The translations under genes were made by a program, and so were the position numbers. From contig DAIOFH010000049.1 of the NCBI GenBank assembly GCA_036745875.1, positions 1 through 26,308 of the forward strand: a stretch of DNA of 26,308 nt, given 5' to 3'. Of the stretch, positions 7,655-15,973 are shown piece by piece. Under the pieces are notes generated by a model. That model did no database searches and was not told where the DNA came from. It saw only the letters and a list, made by a program, of their open reading frames with translations. Numbering within the stretch: the stretch's first letter is position 1; each line of letters starts with the position of its first letter. The DNA comes from DAIOFH01 sp036745875 (GTDB lineage: Bacteria; Planctomycetota; SZUA-567).

Positions 7655-8686
7655 ATGAATATCCTGCAACGGCTGACTTCGTTCAAGGAAGCAGGCATTA
7701 TTTTCTGGATCCTACTGGTGGGCATCGGTTGTTCATTGTTGAGCGAACATTTCCTCAGCGCCGACAACATGATCAACATCCTCTCGCAGTCGGCTGTCGT
7801 CGGCATCCTGGCGATAGGCATGACCATGGTCATCATCACGGGCGGAGGCGGCATCGACCTCTCCGCCGGGAGCATCCTGGGCATTTCCTCGGTCGTCATG
7901 GCCATGACCATCATACCGCCGGAACTCTACCGCGACACTGCCGCCATGCTGGTGCTCCCGAATGATTTCCTGACCATCGCCAAGGCGCTTGCCTTCTGTT
8001 TCGGCGTCGGCATGTTCTGCGGACTCTTGAACGGCCTGATGATAACCTGGGCCAAGCTGCCGCCGTTTATCGCCACCCTCAGCATGATGACGGCCGCCCG
8101 CGGCCTTGCCGCCTACGTCAGCGCCGGCATACCCACCTACGGCATGCCGACGTCCCTGGTCTACCTTGGCCAGGGCTATATCTGGTTTATTCCGGTGCCG
8201 GTGGTCATAATGGTGGCTCTTGGCATTGTCGTGCATATCGCCTTGACGCGTACGACCTTCGGCATAACCCTTTTCGCCGTCGGCGGCAACCGGGAGACAG
8301 CGCGTTTCTCCGGCATGAACGTCAACAAAACCCTGATCAGCGTCTATGTGCTCTGCGGCTTGTTCGCCGCCATTGCCGGAGTCGTCCTGTCGGCGCGCGG
8401 CAACCAGGTGCATCCGGATGCCGGGACCGGCTATGAACTGTCCGCCATCGGCGCGGCCGTCATCGGCGGAACCTCGATGCTCGGCGGCTCGGGCGGCATT
8501 CCCGGCGCGCTTCTTGGCGCCATCTTCATGGCTGAAGTGCAAAACGCCATCAATATCCTGAATATCCCGGTCGCCTATATGAAGCCTATTCTGGGCGGTC
8601 TTATCGTCATGGCGGTTCTCTTGGACCAATGGCAGAAAAAACGCGGCATCGGCAGCAGGAAAGAGTCGCTTGCCAAGAGCCTGTAG
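7655..8686 (+). CDS. CUT2-family sugar ABC transporter permease A (second system)
   Basis: A 343-residue polytopic permease (PF02653 family). The substrate-path signature reads GGGGIDLSAGSILGISS, with one extra glycine compared with the usual GGIDLSVGS. Further conserved blocks are PPFIATLSMMTAARG, FAVGGNRETARFSGMN and AAVIGGTSMLGGSGGIPGA. A loop near residues 88-105 (PPELYRDTAAMLVLPND) is absent from the other permeases here. AAGGA precedes the ATG by about 9 nt. The 232-bp gap before it is unusually long for an operon and holds nothing I can assign. It probably forms a heterodimer with the permease encoded at 8816-9802, as in the YtfT/YjfF arrangement. Confidence 0.88.
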   Translation: MNILQRLTSFKEAGIIFWILLVGIGCSLLSEHFLSADNMINILSQSAVVGILAIGMTMVIITGGGGIDLSAGSILGISSVVMAMTIIPPELYRDTAAMLVLPNDFLTIAKALAFCFGVGMFCGLLNGLMITWAKLPPFIATLSMMTAARGLAAYVSAGIPTYGMPTSLVYLGQGYIWFIPVPVVIMVALGIVVHIALTRTTFGITLFAVGGNRETARFSGMNVNKTLISVYVLCGLFAAIAGVVLSARGNQVHPDAGTGYELSAIGAAVIGGTSMLGGSGGIPGALLGAIFMAEVQNAINILNIPVAYMKPILGGLIVMAVLLDQWQKKRGIGSRKESLAKSL

Positions 8687-8692
8687 GTTTTA

Positions 8693-8795
8693 TAGCGTTT
8701 TCGTGAATGGTTGACCCTTCCCTTTTGCGCGTTTTGGCTGGCACAGTTGAGCCCGAAAACGCCGGAAGATGCCTACCTTTTCCGAAAACGCGCTA
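8693..8795. repeat. Nested inverted repeats with GCGTTTT / AAAACGC cores between the two permease genes
   Basis: TAGCGTTTTCG (8693-8703) is complementary to CGAAAACGCGCTA (8783-8795) apart from two extra bases. Inside lies a second pair of the same type, GCGTTTTGGCT and AGCCCGAAAACGC (about 8729-8762). The structure fills nearly the whole gap between the two permease genes and ends just before the ribosome binding site of the second one. A folded leader that affects its translation is possible but unproven. Confidence 0.5.
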
Positions 8796-8800
8796 ATGGT

Positions 8801-8818
8801 AAAAGGAGTTCCACCTTG
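8801..8818 (+). promoter_or_regulatory. Ribosome binding site deciding a TTG start
   Basis: AAAAGGAG (8801-8808) lies 7 nt before TTG (8816-8818). The upstream in-frame stretch back to 8711 has no comparable site and runs through the inverted repeats, so translation of the second permease most likely begins at this TTG. Confidence 0.7.
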
Positions 8819-9802
8819 TCGAACTTGTCAGCCGCACAGGCAGAAAACCGTAACACCTCCTCGCCTTTTTCCGGCTTTGTCAGATTCTACGACGCCATGG
8901 GAATATGGTTTTGGATAATCGTCTTCGCCGTGGTCTTTTCCTGCATAAATGAATACTTTTTCAGTTACATCAATTTCCGGAACATTTTTCGCCAGGCGTC
9001 CATTTTCGCGATCATGTCCGTCGGCATGACCATGGTCATTATCTCCGGCGGCATCGACCTGTCGGTCGGGAGCGTGCTGTCGTTCACCTCGGCCGCCCTC
9101 GGCACGGTCTGGCAGGCAACGGGGAATTTCGCCCTGGCGCTGGCGGCGGGCATGGCTGTCGGCATCGCGACCGGCTTCGCCAACGGCATTCTCATCGGCT
9201 ACCTGCAGATGCCGCCGTTTATCGCCACCTTTGGCCTGATGAGCGCGGGAGCCGGCTTTGCCTTCGCCCTGACGCCGGGGAGCATCGGCGATTTTCCCGC
9301 CTGGTTCGAGTATCTCGGCAACGGCATGGTCTGGAAGATTCCCGTTCCCGTCATCATCATGCTGGTTGTGGCCATCGTTTTTTATTATCTTCTGAATCAG
9401 CGAAAATTCGGGCTGCGTACGCTGGCCATAGGCGGGAACGAAAACGGCGCCCGCATGGCGGGGATCAATGTGCCGCGCGCCAAACTTGCACTCTATACGA
9501 TCAACGGCACGCTGGCCTCGTTCGCCGGCATCATCCTTTGTTCCCGCATCCGCTCCTCCTATCCCGGAGTCGGGCTCGACATGGAGATGGACGTGATCGC
9601 CTCCGCCGTCATCGGCGGTGCAAGCATGGTCGGCGGGGAAGGTCGGATCTTCGGCGCGGTCGGCGGCGCGGTTTTTATCTGCATGATCCAGAACCTGTTC
9701 AATTTGATGGGAATATTTCCCTTCATGCAAAAGATCATCACCGGCATCCTCATCGTCATTGCCGTATTCGTTAATGAAATGCGGTCGCGAAGAGAAAAGT
9801 GA
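8816..9802 (+). CDS. CUT2-family sugar ABC transporter permease B (second system)
   Basis: A 328-residue polytopic permease of the same family, from a TTG start supported by a strong ribosome binding site. It has GGIDLSVGSVLSFTSAALG, PPFIATFGLMSAGAG, LAIGGNENGARMAGIN and SAVIGGASMVGGEGRIFGA, all in the expected order. The N-terminal 25 residues are hydrophilic and precede the first membrane span (IWFWIIVFAVVFS). It is clearly divergent from the permease at 7655-8686, so the pair most likely builds a heterodimeric channel served by the single ATPase and binding protein of this operon. The stop codon is followed directly by the second copy of the hairpin repeat. Confidence 0.88.
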   Translation: MSNLSAAQAENRNTSSPFSGFVRFYDAMGIWFWIIVFAVVFSCINEYFFSYINFRNIFRQASIFAIMSVGMTMVIISGGIDLSVGSVLSFTSAALGTVWQATGNFALALAAGMAVGIATGFANGILIGYLQMPPFIATFGLMSAGAGFAFALTPGSIGDFPAWFEYLGNGMVWKIPVPVIIMLVVAIVFYYLLNQRKFGLRTLAIGGNENGARMAGINVPRAKLALYTINGTLASFAGIILCSRIRSSYPGVGLDMEMDVIASAVIGGASMVGGEGRIFGAVGGAVFICMIQNLFNLMGIFPFMQKIITGILIVIAVFVNEMRSRREK

Positions 9803-9803
9803 A

Positions 9804-9865
9804 AAGTTATGAGTAAAGAGTTGAGGAAACATAATTCTTCACTCTTAGTTCTTCACTCATAACTT
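9804..9865. repeat. Dispersed hairpin repeat, copy 2, between the transporter and the sensor kinase gene
   Basis: AAGTTATGAGT (9804-9814) pairs perfectly with ACTCATAACTT (9855-9865), and the stem continues inward imperfectly. The right arm (9840-9865) is 24/26 identical to 6381-6406. It follows the last transport gene by one base and precedes the kinase gene by about 57 bp, so it may reduce read-through from transporter to regulator. There is no strong T-run. Confidence 0.7.
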
Positions 9866-9922
9866 ATTCTTTGCTATCCTTTGGTTGGCGGCGACGGCCA
9901 TGTCTCCCAGAGGGCTGATGCA

Positions 9923-11743
9923 ATGGGAATCAAAAAGCGTTTTCTCAGCTTCAAGAACAGACTTCTCGTCATTTTCTTCATCCTTATGCTTCTACCGTTA
10001 CTGGTCGTAGGCATACTGTCATACCGTTATTATCACGAGGCGGTCTGGGACGGCACCAAGACCACGGCCGACCAGACGATCCTCCATCTTACCACGGAGA
10101 TCGGGCAGATCTTCGCCGTCGCCGAACAGTTCCTTGAAATCGGCTCCTATACGGTTGCCGAGCGCTACCTGGCGGAGCGCGGCGATTCCTACGCCAGCGC
10201 CAAGGAAATCCTCGCCCTCATGAACCTGTTCCGCGGAAAACACCGCTCCAGCAACGAAGTCAAGGACATCTATCTCGTCGGCATCAACGGCCGGGGGATC
10301 AGCGAACGCGAGGGCGTTTTCCGCTTGCAGACCCTTTTCGACGCCATCCCCTCGCTGCAACGCATCAAATACGGCAGCCAGAACGCGGAACTGATCCGCT
10401 TCAACCGCTACGACCTTTCCGGCTATTGGGCAAAACCGGCCTGGCAACTCGCCGCATTGACCGATTACCATCCTGCGCAGGGCCTCGGCCGCTATATCCT
10501 CGACCCTATCCGCAAGGAGATACTCGGTCTCGCCGTGGTGGAAATCAACAGTGAAAAAGTCAACCAGATCTGCCGCGAGCAAAGCCGGTCGGGATACCTG
10601 AGTTTTTCCGTATACGATCCGAACGGAACCCTGTTGTTCGGCGAGGGTGACCGCAAGCATCTGTCGGACTGGCGGGAAATATGGGAGCAGTCGGGACAGG
10701 GCGTGCAGGGTAGCTTTGTGCATTCGCTGATGGGCGAGGATATTTTCTTCATCTATGACAATTCGTCCCAGGCCGGATGGCGGGTCATCGGCCAGGCGAA
10801 GTTGGACGACATGATGGAAAAAGCCAACCGTATCCGCAACATCACCGCGGCAAGCGTTATCGGTTGTTTTGTTTTCGCCGTGCTCCTGTATGCCTTCATC
10901 AGCGACAGGATCACCAAACCCCTGAAAACGCTGCAGGACAAGATGCATTTGGCGGCGCAGGGCGACCTGGAGGTACGGTTCCACAGCATCCGCCACGACG
11001 AAGTAGCCGATCTTGGCGACAGCTTCAACAGCATGATAGTCCAGATCCAGGATTTGATGCAAACCACCAAGCGGGAGCAGGAAAACCTGAAAAAGGCGGA
11101 GTTCCGGGCGCTCCAGGCCCAAATAAACCCGCACTTCCTCTATAATACCCTTGACGCCATCATCTGGATGTCCCAGGCGTCGCGTCGCGAGGAATTGACC
11201 GAGATGGTCGTCGCCTTGTCCCGGTTTTTCCGGCTGTCCCTGAATAACGGCAAGGAAATCGTCACCGTGGGCGAGGAGGTCGACCAGGTTAGAAATTACC
11301 TGATTATCCAGCGCATGCGCTATAATGATATCCTCGACTTCGAGTTCAGCGTCGACCCGCGTTTGAAACGCTTCAGCATGATCAAGCTGACCTTGCAGCC
11401 TCTGGTGGAAAACGCCATCTACCATGGCTTGAAGACCAAGCGCGGCGGCGGCAAGATATGGATCGAAGGGGATTATGACGAAAAGGCGGGGACCGTCATT
11501 CTCTCCGCCCGGGACAACGGGGCCGGGATGACTCCCGCCCGGCTGAGGGAGGTGCTCGGGGAGATGCGCGGCGAGGGAGCTGCTTCGGAGCACGATGAGG
11601 AAGGCGGCTACGCGCTCAAGAACGTCCATGAACGGATCCGCCTTTCCTACGGTCCGGAATACGGCCTCCGCCTGGAGAGCTCGCCGGATGCGGGAACCAC
11701 TGTGACCATGATATTTCCCTCACTGGAGCATACCTATGCTTAA
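9923..11743 (+). CDS. YesM/LytS-type sensor histidine kinase
   Basis: A 606-residue membrane kinase. The first membrane span is at residues 13-35, a large extracytoplasmic sensory region (probably a double-Cache type) at about 36-305, and the second span at about 307-326. Then come a HAMP linker (327-380) and a His_kinase domain of the PF06580 class with the phospho-acceptor H404 in QINPHFLYNTLDAI. The ATPase domain has ENAIYHG (N497) and DNGAGM (531-536). This architecture is typical of kinases that sense carbohydrates and sit beside sugar ABC genes. I chose ATG at 9923, with AGGG upstream. The coding end overlaps the response regulator start by 8 nt, so the two are translationally coupled. 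Its control of the transporter just upstream is inferred from position. Confidence 0.88.
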   Translation: MGIKKRFLSFKNRLLVIFFILMLLPLLVVGILSYRYYHEAVWDGTKTTADQTILHLTTEIGQIFAVAEQFLEIGSYTVAERYLAERGDSYASAKEILALMNLFRGKHRSSNEVKDIYLVGINGRGISEREGVFRLQTLFDAIPSLQRIKYGSQNAELIRFNRYDLSGYWAKPAWQLAALTDYHPAQGLGRYILDPIRKEILGLAVVEINSEKVNQICREQSRSGYLSFSVYDPNGTLLFGEGDRKHLSDWREIWEQSGQGVQGSFVHSLMGEDIFFIYDNSSQAGWRVIGQAKLDDMMEKANRIRNITAASVIGCFVFAVLLYAFISDRITKPLKTLQDKMHLAAQGDLEVRFHSIRHDEVADLGDSFNSMIVQIQDLMQTTKREQENLKKAEFRALQAQINPHFLYNTLDAIIWMSQASRREELTEMVVALSRFFRLSLNNGKEIVTVGEEVDQVRNYLIIQRMRYNDILDFEFSVDPRLKRFSMIKLTLQPLVENAIYHGLKTKRGGGKIWIEGDYDEKAGTVILSARDNGAGMTPARLREVLGEMRGEGAASEHDEEGGYALKNVHERIRLSYGPEYGLRLESSPDAGTTVTMIFPSLEHTYA

Positions 11744-13295
11744 GGTGTTTATGGTGGAAGACGAGATCGGGATCCGCGAAAGCGTGCGGGAATCCCTGGA
11801 CTGGCAGTCCGCGGGGTTCGAATATCTTGGCGATGCCCCGGACGGTGAAATCGCCATCAAGTCGATACGCAAACTCAAACCCGACATTGTCATCACCGAC
11901 ATCAAAATGCCCTTCATGGACGGCCTGGAACTGGCGAAGGTGGTACGTACGGAACTCCCCGACACTCGCTTCGTCATACTCAGCGGACACGGCGATTTTT
12001 CCTATGCACAGCAGGCGATACGGCTCGGCGTGTCGGAATACCTTCTCAAGCCGATCAGCCCCGCCGAATTGATGCAGTCCATCAACAGGGTGGCGGTGGA
12101 AATCCACAATGAACGGGATTCGGCGGGAAGCGACTCTTCCGGCATCCGGAAGCAGCGCAGGAATTCCTTTTTGCACGACCTTCTTTCAGGTGTCCTTGTT
12201 CCTGCCGAAATATTCGCCGGCCTCGGCGAACACGGCATAACCCTTGTCGAAAACTATTATGTGGCCGCCTTCATCAAGGTCGACCTGAAAGGCTATAACC
12301 TGTCGCGGGACGTCGGCATCGGGGAGATGGTCCAACGGACGGCGAACCAGGCGAAAGGCATCACGCTCGACTGGAACAAGGGTGAGTATGTCGTCATCTT
12401 CCAGGGGGAGGACGAGCAGGCGGCCATAGAGGTGGCGCGGCAGGCGCTAATCTCGCTACACGAGCGGATCGAGGCGGAATTCGCCAATGCCGTCTATTCC
12501 GGCCTTGGCACCGCGACGGAGAGGCTCCAGGAAATAGGGCAGTCCTTTGCCGAGGCGGAAAACGCCGTCAATTATGCCTTGTTCACCGGTTCAAGCCAGC
12601 CGTGCCTCGCCGGTCAGACAGTCAATGGGCGAAGTGCGCCGGACCTGGCCCTTTCCGAGGTGCTTGACAAGGGCTCGGATATCCTGCACTACGGCGATCT
12701 GGGCGCGGCCAAACAGCTTGCCTCGGAAATACGCAAGGCTGTGGCCGATTCCTCCGGCGGCGGCATTGCCCTTCGCTATGCCTATATCGATATCCTGATG
12801 ACCGCCGCGAAGGCCGCGGGGGACATGAACATAGAACTCGCCGATTTCCTTCCAGACTTCAGCGAATGGGGCGGGAAGGCGTTTTCCATCAAGACGCCGA
12901 TACAGCTGGAGGAAAGGGTCATCACCCTTTTCGAGCGTTTTCTCACCTACCGGCAAAACCATCTTGCCAACCGCTATGGCGAGTTGTTGGCGAAGGCCAA
13001 GCAGTACATCGACGCAAGCTACCACGACCCCAACCTGTCGCTGCAAAAAGTCGCCAAGGCGGTACATGTCAGCCCGACGCATTTCAGCGCCGTGTTCAGC
13101 AGGGAGACGGGGGAAACGTTCAGCGATTATCTGGCCAAGATTCGGATGGCCAACGCCCGGCGTTTCCTCAAGACCACCGCCATGTCGGCCGCGGAAATCT
13201 CGGAAAAGGTCGGCTATAAGGATCCGCAGTATTTCAGCCGCGTCTTCAAGCGGGAAGTCGGCATGAGTATCCGTTCTTTCCGCACAAAAGCTTGA
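11736..13295 (+). CDS. YesN-type response regulator with AraC DNA-binding domain
   Basis: A 519-residue regulator. The N-terminal receiver domain has acidic E8/D9, the phospho-acceptor D55 (IVITDIKMP), S83 and K105 (LLKPIS). A central region of about 270 residues follows, as in other YesN proteins. The C-terminal AraC/XylS domain (about residues 415-519) has two helix-turn-helix units, with VAKAVHVSPTHFSAVFS and AEISEKVGYKDPQYFSRVF. It is the cognate partner of the kinase with which it overlaps by 8 nt. Family members activate transport and glycoside-utilisation operons. The activator-type promoter at 4766 and the transporter genes upstream are likely targets, but that is inference. The stop codon lies inside the -35 box of the next gene's promoter. 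Confidence 0.88.
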   Translation: MLKVFMVEDEIGIRESVRESLDWQSAGFEYLGDAPDGEIAIKSIRKLKPDIVITDIKMPFMDGLELAKVVRTELPDTRFVILSGHGDFSYAQQAIRLGVSEYLLKPISPAELMQSINRVAVEIHNERDSAGSDSSGIRKQRRNSFLHDLLSGVLVPAEIFAGLGEHGITLVENYYVAAFIKVDLKGYNLSRDVGIGEMVQRTANQAKGITLDWNKGEYVVIFQGEDEQAAIEVARQALISLHERIEAEFANAVYSGLGTATERLQEIGQSFAEAENAVNYALFTGSSQPCLAGQTVNGRSAPDLALSEVLDKGSDILHYGDLGAAKQLASEIRKAVADSSGGGIALRYAYIDILMTAAKAAGDMNIELADFLPDFSEWGGKAFSIKTPIQLEERVITLFERFLTYRQNHLANRYGELLAKAKQYIDASYHDPNLSLQKVAKAVHVSPTHFSAVFSRETGETFSDYLAKIRMANARRFLKTTAMSAAEISEKVGYKDPQYFSRVFKREVGMSIRSFRTKA

Positions 13296-13320
13296 GCTCG
13301 CCCTCCGGGATGTATACAAT
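13292..13320 (+). promoter_or_regulatory. Promoter for the alpha/beta hydrolase gene
   Basis: TTGAGC (13292-13297, 4/6 to consensus) and TACAAT (13315-13320, 5/6) are separated by exactly 17 bp. The predicted start near 13327 falls within the small palindrome GACCGTATAGGTC (13321-13333), which could serve as an operator. Confidence 0.5.
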
Positions 13321-13358
13321 GACCGTATAGGTCACATACCATTCCAGAGGATAACGCA

Positions 13359-14315
13359 GTGCGCACCCGTACGAAAATCCTTTTCATCATGGTTGTCGTT
13401 CTCGCACTCGTCCTGGCGGCCGGGGCGTTTGTCGGCAATTATTTCTTTTCACTCGCTATCAATACGCGTTCGGACAAATCGGTGGTTTTCAAGGCCGGCC
13501 ATAACGCCCTCGACCTTGGTGAAAACTACAATGCAAAGCTGGCCGGGTATGCTGAATGGTTCCAGACGCTGGACCATGCCGACTGGCGGATGACAAGCCA
13601 CGACAACCTCGACCTGCATGCCTATGCCTTGCCCGGCACGGATTCGGGCGGCACCTGGGTAATCATATGCCATGGCTACAACGGCCACGGCCTCCAGATG
13701 CTGGAACCGGCATATGAATTTCACCGCCGTGGATACAATGTCCTGCTGCCGGATGCGCGCGGCCTCGGCCGGAGCGGGGGCAGGTACACCGGCATGGGCT
13801 GGCTCGACCGGCTTGACATTCTCGACTGGATCGGGGAGATCAACCGTCGACATTCCCCGGCCAATATCTTTTTATACGGCGTGTCCATGGGAGGCGCTAC
13901 AGTGGTCATGGCCGCGGGCGAATCCTTGCCGGAAAACGTCAGGGCGGTCGTCAGCGACTGCGGTTATTCCTCGGTTGTGGACGAGTTCACCTACCAGCTC
14001 GATAAATTATATGGCCTTCCCGCTTTTCCCTTCATGGATTGTGCGTCCCTCGTCACCCGCATCCGCGCCGGCTATTGGCTTGGCGAGGCAAGCGCCGTCC
14101 GCCAGGCCGCCAGGTCCGCTATACCCATCCTGTTCATCCATGGCTCCAACGACGCGTTTGTCCCGGTGTCGATGGCGGAGCAGCTGCATGACGCGGTGAC
14201 GGCTCCAAAGCAAAAGCTGGTTGTCGACGGCGCAGGCCATGCGGGGTCGGCTGCGGCCGATCCCGTGCTGTACTGGGGGACGATCGATTCCTTTCTTGCA
14301 AAATATTCGCAATGA
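13359..14315 (+). CDS. Membrane-anchored alpha/beta hydrolase
   Basis: A 318-residue serine hydrolase with an N-terminal membrane anchor (residues 7-33) and the catalytic part probably outside the inner membrane. The alpha/beta hydrolase core shows IICHGYNG (oxyanion region, 102-109), the nucleophile elbow GVSMGG with S176, the acid D265 in HGSNDAFVP and H294 in GAGHAGS, giving a complete Ser-Asp-His triad. This layout resembles the BAAT/YfhR-like group of hydrolases, often annotated as lysophospholipase- or peptidase-like, but the substrate cannot be read from sequence. The start is GTG at 13359, with AGAGG 8 nt upstream; no better ATG precedes the membrane anchor. It has its own promoter and is followed after 33 bp by the CitA/DcuS-type kinase gene, perhaps in one transcript. 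Confidence 0.85.
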   Translation: MRTRTKILFIMVVVLALVLAAGAFVGNYFFSLAINTRSDKSVVFKAGHNALDLGENYNAKLAGYAEWFQTLDHADWRMTSHDNLDLHAYALPGTDSGGTWVIICHGYNGHGLQMLEPAYEFHRRGYNVLLPDARGLGRSGGRYTGMGWLDRLDILDWIGEINRRHSPANIFLYGVSMGGATVVMAAGESLPENVRAVVSDCGYSSVVDEFTYQLDKLYGLPAFPFMDCASLVTRIRAGYWLGEASAVRQAARSAIPILFIHGSNDAFVPVSMAEQLHDAVTAPKQKLVVDGAGHAGSAAADPVLYWGTIDSFLAKYSQ

Positions 14316-14348
14316 AGGCAACCTTTACGGGTTGGGAGAGCGCTGAAC

Positions 14349-15947
14349 ATGAGCCTTTATTCAAAAATGACCCTGGGGATCGCTGTCATACTCTGCCTTT
14401 CGGCAGCGGTCACGTCTTTGTTGAATGTCAACCTGTTCAGTACGAAAATCCAAAAGAACTATGAGCACGAACTCGGCAATCTCGCCGGCATTGTCGCCCA
14501 GTTCCCGGAAGTTCAGCAGGGATTGAAGGATTCCCCTTACAACGGCGTCATCCAGGACCGTGTGCAGCGCCTCATCGATGCGTCGCAGGGCGTCGACCAG
14601 ATCATCGTGTGCAACATGCAACGCATCCGCTATTCCCACACAAACCCGGAATTCATCGGCCTTATCCACGACGACGCGGACGCGAAAGAGGTCCTTTACC
14701 AGGCGAAGCGCTATTTCTCCTACGCCGACCCCGTTTCCCGCGATTCCTCCGGCGGTTTCATCCGCGCCTATGCGCCGGTCTTCGACGGCAGCCAGCAGAT
14801 CGGCTATGTCGTCATAGGCACATTGGCCGAACGCGTGACGAACGACAAAATGCAAATGCTTTTCTCAACACTGGTTTTTTCCCTTGCCGGCATTTGTTTC
14901 GGCATTGCCGGGGCGGCCATCCTTGCCCAGCGCACCAGGCGCAACCTGCTCGGGCTGGAGCTGGAGGAAATCACCCGGGTCTACCGGGAGCATTCCGGGC
15001 TTATTGAAGCGCTGCACGAAGGCGTTGTCGCCATCAATAACCGTGGCCGCGTCAGCATGATCAACAAAAGCGCCCGCCGTTTTCTCGGCTTCGGCAACGA
15101 CCTGTCCAGCGTCACCGACATTGAAATCGACAAGGTGCTCCCGAACACCAGGCTGCCGAACGTCATCTCGACAGGACAGGCCGAGTTCGATTATGAAAAG
15201 ATGATCAATGGGCGGGTGTTTATCGCCAACATGGTGCCTGTCCGCGAAAACGGCAGGGTCGTCGGCGCGGTGGAGACATTCCAGGACAAGACCCAGATCA
15301 TCCGCCTTGCCGAGGAATTGACCGGCGTCAAACAGCTGGTCGACGGGCTTCGCGCCAATTCGCACGAATTTTCCAACAAGTTGCACGTCATCCTCGGCCT
15401 TCTCGAACTCAGCCAGTTCGACCAGGCCAAGCAATTCATCCAGGCCACCCAGCAGGAGCACGGCGATCTGCTGAAACAGATTTTGAAAACCTTCAAGGAA
15501 CCGATGATTGCCGGGCTGATGCTGGGCAAATTCAGCGTGGCTCGGGAACAGGGAGTTGAACTGTCCTTCAGCGGTACAAGCCATCTCGGGCCGGTGCCTG
15601 ATTCGTCCCTTTCCCATGCCCTCGTGCTGATCCTCGGCAACCTTGTCGACAATGCCATGGAGTCGGTGCGCAATATCACTTGGCGAAAAGGTCGAATCGT
15701 GGTAAACATCAATGACGACGGCGGTACCGTATCCATTAGCGTCGAGGACAACGGCGAGGGTGTGGCTGCGGAACATCGCGAGGCCATATTCCGCCGCGGC
15801 TTTTCCACCAAGGGCGAGGGAAGGGGAACGGGGCTGCATTTGGTGAAGCAGGAACTGGAGCTGTTCGGCGGGACGATTGGCGTGGATTCGACCCGCAGCC
15901 GCACTGTATTCCGGGCCAAATTGCCAGTTAAGATAATTGACAATTGA
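14349..15947 (+). CDS. CitA/DcuS-family sensor histidine kinase
   Basis: A 532-residue membrane sensor. Membrane spans are at residues 8-30 and 169-193, with a periplasmic PAS-like domain between them. That domain contains RIRYSHTNPEFIG, close to the RYSH...IG ligand loop of citrate and C4-dicarboxylate sensors. A cytoplasmic PAS domain follows (about 213-310). The phospho-acceptor is H339 in the family-specific box NSHEFSNKLHVILGLL. The ATPase domain has N-box LVDNAMES, DNGEGV and GRGTGLHLVK. Sensing of a carboxylate is therefore likely, though no carboxylate transporter or lyase is nearby. The last codons (IIDN) and the stop form part of a perfect 9-bp hairpin that reaches toward the regulator gene. 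Confidence 0.88.
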   Translation: MSLYSKMTLGIAVILCLSAAVTSLLNVNLFSTKIQKNYEHELGNLAGIVAQFPEVQQGLKDSPYNGVIQDRVQRLIDASQGVDQIIVCNMQRIRYSHTNPEFIGLIHDDADAKEVLYQAKRYFSYADPVSRDSSGGFIRAYAPVFDGSQQIGYVVIGTLAERVTNDKMQMLFSTLVFSLAGICFGIAGAAILAQRTRRNLLGLELEEITRVYREHSGLIEALHEGVVAINNRGRVSMINKSARRFLGFGNDLSSVTDIEIDKVLPNTRLPNVISTGQAEFDYEKMINGRVFIANMVPVRENGRVVGAVETFQDKTQIIRLAEELTGVKQLVDGLRANSHEFSNKLHVILGLLELSQFDQAKQFIQATQQEHGDLLKQILKTFKEPMIAGLMLGKFSVAREQGVELSFSGTSHLGPVPDSSLSHALVLILGNLVDNAMESVRNITWRKGRIVVNINDDGGTVSISVEDNGEGVAAEHREAIFRRGFSTKGEGRGTGLHLVKQELELFGGTIGVDSTRSRTVFRAKLPVKIIDN

Positions 15948-15959
15948 CGTTTGTCAATT
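15935..15959 (+). promoter_or_regulatory. Hairpin across the kinase stop codon, before the regulator gene
   Basis: AATTGACAA (15935-15943) pairs perfectly with TTGTCAATT (15951-15959) over a 7-nt loop, and the TGA stop of the kinase gene lies at its loop. The regulator start is only 15 nt further on. It could modulate translation of the regulator, or it may be a remnant of a simple repeat built on CAATTGA units. Confidence 0.5.
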
Positions 15960-15973
15960 CATGAAGGGTGCGT

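Noticed and set aside
10019..11629. A 536-codon minus-strand frame, opposite the YesM-type kinase.
   Set aside because: The kinase has every expected domain; the opposite frame is only a shadow of its codon bias.
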